Below, in pieces: positions 21,410 through 36,922 of a DNA stretch of 64,000 nucleotides. Position 1 is the first letter of the stretch; the number at the start of each line of letters is the position of its first letter. Source of the stretch: Argentina anserina (lineage: Eukaryota; Streptophyta; Magnoliopsida; Rosales; Rosaceae); contig NC_065873.1 in the NCBI RefSeq assembly GCF_933775445.1, positions 1,302,001-1,366,000 of the forward strand. The letters are read 5' to 3'. The notes under the pieces were generated by a model. It ran no database searches. It saw nothing but the letters and a program-made list of their open reading frames with translations, and was not told the DNA's origin. The translations under genes were made by a program, and so were the position numbers.

Positions 21410-24400
21410 ATGCCGTTCCTCAGGCTACGTCAGCTCCATCCGGTTCTTCTTTTTCTTCTTCTTATCTTCCTCTGTCTACTCTCTCCCTCCACGTCAAACG
21501 AGCTCGACCAACTTTTGAAGCTCAAAGCCTCACTTGAAACTTCAAACCCGACTCTGTTCAGTTCTTGGAAGCAAGAACTTCCCACATGCAACTTCACTGG
21601 GATTGTCTGCAACTCAAATGGTCTGGTCTCTGAAATCAATCTCTATCACCAGAACCTCTCTGGCTCTCTTCCTTTCGACACAATATGTTTGCTTCCTGAA
21701 CTAGAAAAGCTTTCTTTCGGTTCAAATTTCCTACACGGAAGCATAACAGAGGATTTGAAGAAATGTACTAATTTGCATGAACTTGATTTGGCCAAGAATT
21801 CTTTCACAGGAGAAGTTCCTGACTTGGGGTCTTTGAGTCAGCTGAGGCTGTTGAGTTTAAACGGAAGTGGGGTTTCTGGGCTTTTTCCATGGAAGTCACT
21901 GGAGAATCTGACGGAGTTGGCTTTTCTGAGCCTTGGTGATAACAGATTCGATGAGAGTCCGATTACAATGGAGTTGTCAAAGCTTGACAAGCTTTACTGG
22001 CTTTACCTTTCAAACTGTAGCATCACAGGTGAAATCCCAGAGGGTATTGGAAACCTGACTCTGCTTGAGAATCTGGAGCTTTCTGATAACAAATTGGTTG
22101 GCACAATTCCTCAGGGTATTACAAATCTCAACAAGCTCTGGCAACTTGAGCTTTATGGTAATTCTCTGACTGGGAAAATCCCAGTTGGGTTTGGCAACCT
22201 CACAAGCCTCAGGAACTTTGATGTTTCGAGTAACAAGCTTGAGGGCGATCTCTCTGAGCTCAAGTCTTTGACAGGGCTTGTGTCTCTGCAACTGTTCGAG
22301 AATCAATTAGTTGGCGAAATTCCGGAGGATTTTGGAGAGTTGAAGAACCTTGTTGAGCTCTCGCTTTACACAAACAAGCTCACTGGCTCTCTTCCTCAGA
22401 AGCTTGGTTCTTGGTCTGGCATGGAGTACATTGATGTTTCAGAGAACTATTTGACTGGTCCTATACCCCCTGGGATGTGCAAGAATGAGAGAATGATTGA
22501 TTTTCTTCTGCTGCAGAACAATTTTACAGGTGGGATTCCTGAATCCTATGCAAATTGCAAGTCTTTGGTTCGGTTACGTGTGAATAACAATTCTCTTTCT
22601 GGTAATGTCCCTGCTGGAATATGGAGCTTGCCAAATGTTACTATTATTGATCTCTCTATGAATCAGTTTGAAGGTTCTCTGGCTTCAGATGTTGGTAAGG
22701 CAAATTCTCTAGCATTATTACTATTAGCTAATAATCGATTTTCGGGTGAATTGCCTGCTGCTTTGTCTGAAGCTACTTCATTAGTTACAATTCAGTTGAA
22801 CGTGAACCAATTTGAGGGTCATATCCCTGAAACAATTGGGAACTTGAAGAATCTAGGCAATCTTCATTTAGAGCAAAATAAGTTGTCTGGTGTCATACCA
22901 GACTCAATAGGCTCATGTGTTAGGCTTTCTGAAATCAACCTTGCCCATAACATTCTTTCTGGCCAAATTCCACCAAGTCTTGGATCATTGCCTAATTTGA
23001 ACTCCTTGAACTTGTCTGGGAACCAGCTTTCTAGTGAAGTTCCTGCTACTTTGTCATCCCTCAAACTCAGCCTTCTTGATCTTACAAACAACCAGTTGAC
23101 TGGCCGCGTGCCCGAGTCACTATCAATTGCAGCTTTTAATGAAAGCTTTGTTGGAAATCCTGGTTTGTGCAGTCAGACCATGAAAAATTTGCGGCCTTGT
23201 TCTTCAAGTTCGGGCTCTCCTAGCCACCCACGGATATTTTTGTCTTCTTTTATTGCTGGAGTACTAGTTCTGCTTATTTTGCTTGGTGTGTTCTTGCTTT
23301 GGAAGCTAAGGCGGAGCGATCTTGATCAACCATTGAAGAGTAATTCATGGACTATGAAGCAGTACCATGTGCTTAGCTTCACAGAGAATGAGATCCTAGA
23401 CTCAATCAAAGCTGAAAATTTGATTGGTAAAGGAGGGTCAGGAAATGTGTACAAAGTACAGCTGAGGGATGGGAAAGCACTGGCAGTGAAGCACATTTGG
23501 ACATCAGCAGACTCCGCAAACCAGAAAACATATCGAAGCACTACATCTATTTTGAAGAAATCCAAATCCAGCTCGTCGGAATATGATGCCGAGGTGGCCA
23601 CACTGAGCTCATTGAGGCATGTGAATGTGGTGAAGCTATACTGCAGCATAAGTAGTGAGGACAGCAATCTGTTGGTTTACGAGTACTTTCCGAATGGGAG
23701 CTTATGGGATCAGCTGCATTTAAATAAGAAGGTCAAGATGGGGTGGGAGGTGAGGTATGAGATTGCTGTGGGGGCTGCAAAAGGATTGGAGTATCTTCAT
23801 CATGGTAATCACAGACCTGTAATACACAGAGATGTGAAGTCTAGTAATATTCTGCTAGATGGAGATTGGAAGCCTAGAATTGCTGATTTTGGGCTTGCAA
23901 AGATTGTGCAGACTGGTGGTGAAATGACTCATGTCATTGCTGGCACACATGGCTACATAGCTCCTGGTAAATTCTAATCCTGTTTGTTAGTATCTTTGTT
24001 CTTGTTTAAACTTGTATTTTTAATTGACAGTCTCGCTTCGTCGCAACATGCATGTCAAAAGAACTTGTGATTTTAGTTTAAGAGACTTGATTGATGACTG
24101 AATTTCTTAATGTTTTGGTGTGATTCAGAGTATGCATATACCTACAAGGTAAATGAGAAGAGTGATGTGTATAGCTTCGGGGTGGTCTTGATGGAGTTGG
24201 TGACAGGAAAGAGACCAGTGGAGCCTGAATTTGGAGAAAACAAGGACATAGTGAGCTGGGTTTGCAGCAAAATGACTTGTAAAGATACTGAGGTTGAATT
24301 GGTGGACTCGAGCATCGAAGAGGCACTACAAGAAGATGCCCTCAATGTTTTGAGCATTGCAATTCGCTGCACCGCAAGGGTTCCGGTTCTTAGACCCTCG

Positions 24401-24511
24401 ATGAGAATGGTGGTTCAAATGCTGGAAGAGGCACAACCTTGTCAGCTCACCAGCATAAGCATCACCAAGGAAGGTGAAAATAACCCAAAATTGGAGCAGA
24501 ATTTCCACTAA
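21410..24511 (+). CDS. RLK7: LRR receptor-like kinase, RLK7/HAIKU2 type (LRR subfamily XI)
   Basis: Two exons, 21410-23966 and 24129-24511, joined by a GT..AG intron of 162 bp inside the activation loop (GTHGYIAP then EYAY), give 979 residues. Order: signal peptide with a Leu-rich core (about 1-29), N-terminal cap with the paired-Cys CNFTGIVCN, about 20 extracellular LRRs with many N-glycosylation sites, Cys pair near 585-596, membrane span about 609-633, then a full Ser/Thr kinase. Visible are the Gly loop IGKGGSGNVYK (672 on), catalytic Lys694, HRD 806-808 and DFG starting at Asp826. The sequence closely follows Arabidopsis RLK7 and IKU2, peptide receptors acting in defence, germination and seed size; the peptide ligand here is inferred only. 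The frame is intact. The intron position is the usual one for subfamily XI. A copia LTR lies 558 bp upstream. Confidence 0.93.
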
Positions 24512-24820
24512 TGAAATGTAGAGTAGTTGCAGTTGGTGGTCTAGCCTTTTTGCTTTGAGGTAAGAAAATCAGATTGATCACTAAGGCAGGAAGAATGCCA
24601 ATTAGTTTGTCAACAGCAAGAGCTTCCTAGATAGGAAAGAAGCTCCAAAGTCCTAGCTACAAAGTTTAGGAGGAGCTGTATCATATTATTCATATACATG
24701 TATGTAAGCAGAAAAATGTAGTTTTTGTTTTTACTGCTCATTCAGATGGTGGTTAACTTTGTAATATGATATCAATTTACCAGAAAAACATCCTCATGAT
24801 TGACTGGATGTATGAATAAA
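24512..24820 (+). other. 3' UTR of the receptor kinase with AATAAA
   Basis: The AT-rich sequence after the TAA stop ends in a candidate polyadenylation signal AATAAA at 24815-24820. The cleavage site is not determined. Confidence 0.45.
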
Positions 24821-26156
24821 ATGCCTTTCAGCTCAACAATTTTATGTTTCTTCACATAAACAGCATATGGGCTGATCATAAGTACTTGATGGGTTGATTT
24901 TGGTGTACCTCTTATTCTGGATTTCTGGGAATCTAGGTTGATGAGTATAGGCATGGCATCACAAAGCCAAGACAATAAATTGAAATTTCGAAGTGCTAAC
25001 AAAGTGGACAATCACTAGGATTGAAGTTGAGGAAAAAGAAGAGATTGCACAACTTTTTCAACAATGAGAAAAGGAAGGCCAAAGAAAAGTATCCGTGATG
25101 GGTTTAGTCAACTTTAGTCATTCCAACCACTTTCAAAGCTTTTGATGTCTCAATCACCCAGCTATAGACTAAAACTTGATGTTGTTCATACTTCATAGTC
25201 TACATACTTTATGATTCACTATGTAGAATTATAGACTCTCGTGCAGTTTTCTCCTTGTCACATCATTTGGACTATTTTATCAAAATATACATACTTAAAT
25301 TTTAAAATTCTGTCATAAGTCATAACATTCATATTGTACCGTCCTAATTCAAGTATACAACCAAGTAAACATTCAACCATCAGTCTATCTAAAACGGGTC
25401 GAATTCACTTTAATGTAATTACATTATGCAGAAAACAATTTTATGAACTAATATTATATATTTTCTATATTAGTAACTGAATTTTATGGACTTAGGTTGT
25501 TACATAAATATTACTGCACAATATATATGTATATCAGATTGATATTGTATAGTAGAGTTTTTTTAGGATTTGAAATTCTAATACAAGATATTAGGACAAA
25601 GATAAATCAAAGTAAGGTGGTTAGGCAGTTCCTTCATCAATGAATTGTCAAGTAACTTCCAACAAGCAGTTAGAGAAACTCACTGCATATATATCCTTAT
25701 GATCTCTGCTAGAGCACTCACGTTATTCTCATTCATTTTGTTCCATTAACAAAAGAGATATCAATGAGAGAATCTATGAGAAGATTGAATGAATTTCAAT
25801 AGCATCAGCCAACCAAGTTAGTTTTTCAGAAAATCTTATTTCACTTGATCTGATATTTGTTATAGTTTAAGAAATAAATGTATTTTCATTTAAGTAGAAG
25901 TTAATACTCACAATTTCTCGGTAACTGAAAAAACTTATAAATCAAATGATCATAGTTAATTTTTTTTAAAGTATTCTCATTTTCTTTTAATTTTAGGGAT
26001 TCCATCTTATCTTAATTTCATTTCCCTCCAACATTAATCAGATTCCCTTTTTGTACTCTTCACAATTATTCCCTCACATTTTTCATTTTTTGATCATGAA
26101 ATTACCTTTTTAATCTGGACTAGCTAATGATTCCTTTATAATCCCCAAAAGCAAAA
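24821..26156. other. intergenic spacer between receptor kinase and iminopeptidase
   Basis: No gene, repeat boundary or RNA gene was recognised. The last 200 bp become CT-rich, as expected upstream of a plant 5' UTR. Confidence 0.45.
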
Positions 26157-30845
<4,689 letters not shown>

Positions 30846-30870
30846 GATATAGTAACTATCTTCTCTTTGC

Positions 30871-31048
30871 GGACTAGTCCTGATTTCAACAACAAAAAAC
30901 AATCAAATTGCGAATAGTTTAGCTCAAGTTCAATGCTTGTAGAGTGTGGTATGCTGTGCGGACTAGTCCTGATTTCAACAACAAAAAACAATCAAATTGC
31001 GAATAGTTTAGCTCAAGTTCAATGCTTGTAGAGTGTGGTATGCTGTGC
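30871..31048 (+). repeat. perfect 89-bp tandem duplication in the PIP 3' UTR
   Basis: Units 30871-30959 and 30960-31048 read the same base for base (each starting GGACTAGTCCTG and ending ATGCTGTGC). The repeat begins 25 bp after the stop codon, so it lies in the 3' UTR. The lack of any difference points to a very recent event or an assembly duplication. Confidence 0.9.
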
Positions 31049-31470
31049 AGTGCACCCAATGAGCGTTCGGCCACCAATACAACCCCAATACCTCAACTTC
31101 AGTTTAGTGCAGTTTGTTCCGAGTGTTATGCTTATGAGTTATTAGTTGGCTTCAGAACATAATAATTCCCCACGACTCCTTTTGAAGTCTCCAATTTGGG
31201 TCTTACACCAACCAACTGAATAATCCCTTTGCTGCCAAGCTCTATTAATACTTACGCAAAATTGTTCAGTTTGGAATCATCTGCCACCAATTTAGAGAAG
31301 TATTTTGATCTATGACTGCTGACAAATCATACAATTTAGTCCTATGTCATTACAAAGAGACCCTCTTCATGGAGGAAATATATAATTAGTACAAGCCTCG
31401 CAAGCAGAACATATTCAAGCAAGCAATTACAATTCAATGATACTATTGAACCACAGCAAGATGCAGCAGC

Positions 31471-32719
31471 TTAGTTTTGTTGGGCATTAGTTATGTCCTT
31501 TTCCTTCTGCAGCCTTGTACAGCTCTTCGGTACGTGGATAGTGTGGAAGTGCGGCTCCTTTGGAATGGTTGCAGGCCTTCTTCCCCGTGATGATGACCGA
31601 GAAGGAGCGTGAGCTTTGGTTGCTGAAGAACGAGAAGGAGCGTGAGCTTTGGTTGCTGAAGAAACAGCGCATGGTTTTGCTGCTTTCCTGGGTCTTATAT
31701 TTGTCGATACACTTTCTTTTATTGTACTGAGTTGGCAAGGTGTCTGGGAGGAAACTACAGACTTCTTACATGAATCAACCCTGAACAAGAAAAGTCTCTA
31801 GTAAGACCAAGTTTCAACAAATACACACCATTTAGTATCAAGATGGAAAATGACAAAAGAGGCTGCAACTCACCCTCTTGGTCTTCCAAAACTTGGCTGT
31901 ACCACAGGTGACTTAGTTCTTTCCTTCTGTGGTTTTTCTGCCGTCAAAACATTACTTCTTTTTGGCGGAGTCATTTCAAATAGCTTGCGTTGTTCTAAGT
32001 CTCCTTTTGAAGTCTTCAAGCGAGTACCTCCAACCTTTCCCTGCATAGCACAGAACCATAGTCAAATCTCTATCTAATGAGTATGAAGCTTCAAGATATC
32101 TCATAAGTAATCCATTTTTATTTTCCCAGATGACAACATAGACTTACACTTTGATCTACTCGGGATCTTCTCTTTTCACAGCTTTGGCTATCAATTTCAT
32201 ATTCACTTTGTCCAAGGCAAGTTTTATTTGTCTAATCACATTAGAAGTGTAATTATTAGTTTTCAGAATTGTATTCAATCATGACAAGAAAAAACAATGG
32301 GAGTAAAAGTCCTTCCTTACCTGTATCACATTCTGATGATTATTTCTAGACTTTTCTGGCAGAGTGTCTAATGTAATTTCTTTCAGAGGTGCATGGACCT
32401 TTTTCTCCGAGTTTGCTTCCTTAAGCATTCCTCTTTCCTGAAATAATCCCCAACAGTTACAGCTATTTCCTCGATGTAACTATTTCAAAGTGAACAGATA
32501 AAAAAAATGTTGCATACATCAGTTCTGAACCTAAAAGGCTTCGGATTTGTGGGTTTTGGTCTACTATACTTCACCCCTTGAGCACTAGTGGGAGCTGATG
32601 TGGAGTTCTCTTTGGCCATCTTTTCAGCAACTTCAATGACCTGCATAATTTTTATGTTCAGGCATTATGAAATAAACAAGATTGGATAAACATTCTAAAG
32701 AAATTAATAAATCACCGGA

Positions 32720-32756
<37 letters not shown>

Positions 32757-34940
32757 GGTTTTACCTTTTGCGAGTTTTTGGAAGCACTATGGTTACCAAG
32801 GTTTTTCCTCTTCGAGAGACCATCAACTTTCTGTTCTCTGCAATTAGATGAAAGTTTCAATACATTTGAGGTTTAAGGAAATCATATATAAAAAACTGAA
32901 ATGACAATCATGACTATGAACCTGTTATTTTCAGAGGTTATACGGTTTTCTTTATCATCTGTATTGTCTGAGGCTGACGCATTTTCTTTATCGTCTTCTT
33001 TTATGCATTCAAGGGTCTTCTTCATCCCATAACTTAAATTCGGTTTATCTTCATGACCATTTCCATCGTCGGTCTCTTGCAGGGAGTCATTCTCTTTTGA
33101 AGTCTCTGATACCACTTCAATTTGATTCTCATCTAAAGAAGATTCTGAGGTTTTTCCAGCTTCCAAACTGTCCTTATCTCCAATTATTTTATCACTATTA
33201 GTAATTGATTTTGAGAACCCTTCCAAGGAACCATTCCTTAATTTTTCGTCAACCTCCATATCACTGGAATCATTATCAACCGCTTCATTAGGCACCTTAT
33301 CACAACACTGCCTGAAGTCCTTTTCCATCTTGTTTCTCTTCAATGACTTTGCTTCCCGCCCCTTATCTATGGTAGAGTGCAATGAATCAAAAACCCTGCT
33401 TTTGACCTCTCGCCCTCTAAACTGTTTTTTTGGAGTATGTAAAGGTAATGGCTTGGAATACCCTAATACAAGTTTCTTTCCACTTGTGATATCCAGTTTC
33501 TTCATGGCTGCACATAGTTTTCCCACATTATTACCACATTCTAATGGAATCTTGGTTTTCACGACCTTCTTTGGAGAGTGAAAGACCAAAGCTTTTGCCA
33601 CCACCCTATTTTTTGGGACCACAACATCTTTGGGTTTGGGGTTCCTAACACTTCGAAATGTATCTGGATTTGAGATGGGTTTTCTGTTCCTAGGAGTAGT
33701 TAGAGCTTTGGCTACAAATGATGGTTGCTTTGCCTTAACATTTGGGGTTGTTGCAGTGATCTTAGTATGGAAAGGTCTGGCCTTATCTTTCGCGTCAACT
33801 ATCTTATGAGAGATTGAAGAGATCAGGGCCAACCTTGAAACTATAGGCTTTGAAGACTTTGCAGGAGCTGTAAGTGGGCATTTCAAACTAGTTCATAAAA
33901 AGCAAGAGTTTAAATGATGTTAGTAATTTCATCTAAGCCAATTTATAACAGTAGAAAAAGACTTGAATTTAAATTATTGAAGGCTTGGCATTAATACCTT
34001 GGCGACTTTCTGTTCAGTGCTTTTCGAAGTTTAACATTCGGACTTCTTGTTGCCATAACCTGTAAAACTCAATCTCATCACACATCCAACTAAAGTGATC
34101 TATGTGACCCCAATAAATGTACCCCAAAACCTACAACTCACCCGAAGAACAAAGTTATTGTATATCGCTTCTGAGTCTAGTTCTTCTTCATGCTTCTGAT
34201 CGCAGCCTGTTAACCATCACCAAACATAATATTCATCAGACAACAAGGATGCCAAACATGTCAAAACTCAATGCCTACTTGCCTTGGAAAACCCATTCTA
34301 ATTAGGCCTCAAGTATAATCACTTTAATTCTAAATTGCACATACAATGTCATGTGGGTCAGTACTCAACTCTAAAAAACTGATCTTCGAGTTAAATTCAC
34401 TTCATAACAATCACTACTGTAATTCTCATTCAATTATCTCCTAGTCCACCAATGCAACCAAACAAAGCTCAAAATTTGGGCTTGCATATAATCAACGTAT
34501 TCATCCCCAACAAAGATTTTAAATAACCGAACTTCTAGACTTCCAGTAACTTTTCTCATATCCTAAAACAGTCATTACTCAATTTGCCACGGAACCCAAA
34601 ATCAAAACAGATCGAAAGCAATACAGTTCATATGAAGAAGAAGAAGAAAAAAAAACAAACAGCAACACTCAAAACAGACATACATAAACTTCAATTTTTA
34701 AGGTTAAATTCAAAGCTAAGAGATTCTGATATAAGTAAATTAAGGGGAATCATAAACAGTTGTGTGGTATAGGGAGGAACACGAACCGACGCGCATGCAG
34801 AACCAATAACGGTCGTCGGGGCAGAAGTGATCTGGAGTTGTGAAGTCTACGAACTTGGGCGCTTCGATCTCCTCGTAGAACTCGTCCCCGCCTCCCTGGC
34901 CGTTGATCTGCACCGACTGAGGTTCTTCTTCCATACCCAC
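31471..34940 (-). CDS. TPX2-like microtubule-associated protein
   Basis: Ten exons on the minus strand: 34940-34787, 34206-34142, 34059-33998, 33887-32922, 32837-32765, 32640-32518, 32437-32321, 32231-32148, 32040-31874, 31780-31471. All sites are GT..AG, phases agree, and the product is 706 residues (704 from the second ATG at 34934). The N-terminus has KFVDFTTPDHFCPDDRYWF and a conserved CDQKHEEELDSEAIY segment; the middle (exon 4) is a long Lys/Ser/Pro-rich disordered part; KPFRFRTDERG and the final ATIPKEPHFHTIHVPKSCTR are motifs of the TPX2 family. Such proteins bind spindle microtubules and importin. The exact orthologue is not certain, and the function here is inferred from motifs. It ends 625 bp from the convergent iminopeptidase gene. 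Confidence 0.8.
31599..31664 (-). repeat. 33-bp in-frame duplication in the last TPX2-like exon
   Basis: Two adjacent 33-bp units encode SSATKAHAPSR twice and differ at one base at the end. The duplication keeps the frame and lengthens a Ser/Arg-rich linker just before the conserved C-terminal motif. Confidence 0.85.
32722..32753. repeat. (TA)n microsatellite in an intron
   Basis: About 16 TA units in the intron between exons 5 and 6 of the TPX2-like gene. Confidence 0.9.
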
Positions 34941-34942
34941 AA

Positions 34943-34945
<3 letters not shown>

Positions 34946-34975
<30 letters not shown>
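34946..34975. repeat. (GA)n microsatellite in the TPX2-like 5' UTR
   Basis: About 15 AG units starting 5 bp upstream of the start codon of the TPX2-like gene, so the sense strand has a CT repeat. CT-rich leaders are common in plant genes and can influence expression. Confidence 0.9.
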
Positions 34976-34978
<3 letters not shown>

Positions 34979-35441
34979 TACCGGAAGTAATGAAGGAGAA
35001 GTGTTATGTTTAAAATTGGGATGGTTCTGAAAGTAGCCGTTGGGGAAAGGGGTTCTGATTTGCGGACAAGGAAGACACCGTAACGGCATTCCAGGGACTA
35101 TTCGGTAAATTTATGTTTTAGAAGCTCCCAAGTTCCAACGTTGGCCACCCTGTCACTTCTTCAGATGCAAAAGCACAATCCCAAAACTCATTTCTTCTCA
35201 AAAAGGAATAAAAAATAATAACAAAATATTTCTCCAGCAAATTATTCTGTACAGTCACTCTCATTTATTCTTCAATCATCCACTATTATTGACACTAATA
35301 TTTGAAGTGGTGAATGGAGGTGAAGTAAAAAATAATAATTAAAGAGAAAAATAGTAGATCGGACAATCTCAAAATGCTCTGGCGATCAATAATAATGTAA
35401 ATCACTAAAATGAAAAAAGCAGTGTTACTCAAGAGGCACCA
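34976..35441. other. upstream region of the TPX2-like gene and spacer
   Basis: Proximal promoter and 5' UTR of the minus-strand gene, then AT-rich DNA. No other gene is visible. Confidence 0.4.
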
Positions 35442-35449
35442 AGCAAAAA

Positions 35450-36457
35450 TTAGTGTCGGTAATGGTACATAAACTCATCACAACCAATTTATATACTAAC
35501 CGTACTAAATATGTTGGTATATCAAATATTCGGTACACGGTACATGGTAATATACCATACTAATATTAAAATACATACGGTAGGTGGTACATGTTTGTCG
35601 TATATCATGGTATACCGTACATACGTACTGATATTATATTAAATTATTTTAATTAAAAAATATATATCTTTAAATTTCAACCGTATATTTATTAGAAAAT
35701 AAATCTAAACCATATAAATCTACTAACCTTAATCTAATCTCCCTCAATCACTTCTGAGTTTTCTGAGTTATCTCTCTCACTTCTCGATTTGTTTTTTTTT
35801 CCTCTCTCAATTTGACGTAGATCTATTGTTCTTTGATTCGCCGCCCACCAAATACACTCATTCTCTCGTCTTTTTTGTCAAGTACACTATTTTTCTCATC
35901 TTTAATTTCTTTACTTAGTTATGAATGAATCGATTCAATCAAATTCTCAATATGTATTTAAACTATTTATGCTATTATTGTAGAAAATGCTATTACGCAA
36001 AACTTTGAGGTAGGAAGAGTCGGCCCAAGTACAAATGATGAGACCTATCAGTAGCATCATCACTGCCTACAACATGTCAACATATCTCGTCTTTAAACCT
36101 GTCATTTCTTTTTTTCAATTATTTTGAGAATTTGTTAGTACTTTGACAGTTTGGCTATTTGGAATTTGGTTTTCAATTTTTATGACTTTGTATTTGATAA
36201 TTTGGTTGAAGTTGTATAAGACTTTGAAATTCTACAGTAATTTAACTTATTTGTTATTACTTATTTAGATTGAGCATTTAAATTTTTAGGCCATAAATAT
36301 GTTGGTAGAAATCTATTACCAACCGAACCAACCGAGTATCAACCATACCACTCAATTGGTATACCAACCAATAAATGGTGAATTTTTATACCAATTATAT
36401 ATTGGTTGATATATTATATTAAAAAATTAAGATCGGTATATCAACTAATCCGCCCCT
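35450..36457. mobile_element. probable non-autonomous hAT-like element (~1 kb)
   Basis: The 8-bp word AGCAAAAA occurs directly on both sides (35442-35449 and 36458-36465), the target-duplication size of hAT transposons. Inside, both ends carry inverted GGTAT/ATACC-type clusters (GTCGGTAATGGTAC on the left; GATCGGTATATCAACTAATC then CGCCCCT on the right). The right terminus in complement starts AGGGGCGGATTAG, close to the T/CAGGGG hAT end; the left terminus seems to lack those first bases. No transposase is encoded. The poly-A-like target word could repeat by chance. Confidence 0.45.
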
Positions 36458-36659
36458 AGCAAAAATACCGTTGAAAAGCTATCGGTGTATGTGAGTTTAA
36501 CATTATTAGTTAGTACAGCCGTACAGGTGCCCCTTAGTTCATGGAATCTTCTGTTGAGAGAGAAATGTCCGAACATCCATTTTAGGCAATACTCAATAAA
36601 TGTTTTTATTACTAATAGAAAAGAGTTTGTTAAGATGACAGCGTCACTTTGAGGAGAAG

Positions 36660-36915
36660 TGTAGAAAAACATAGCACAGATGGAGCAATATTTTCTCTTA
36701 GTTGTATTGATCAGTTTGAACTTACAAGTGTGGGAATATATATGAAACCGGTATAACACAGTGGATAAAACTGAAGCCATGCTGCAGCATGGAATGCAGC
36801 AAGCAACCTAATCACAGATCCATAAATCTAGCAATAGAAGATTACATACACAATCTCATTTGTCACCAAATCACCTCAATAGATTTAGTACCATACTTAT
36901 CACCATGCTTCAATA
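36660..36915 (-). repeat. copia 3' LTR
   Basis: 256-bp terminal repeat following the polypurine tract, flanked by AGAAG. Confidence 0.93.
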
Positions 36916-36922
36916 CTCCCCC

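Noticed and set aside
34584..34772. Plus-strand 62-codon Lys-rich frame
   Set aside because: It lies within the first intron of the TPX2-like gene and stems from an A-rich stretch.
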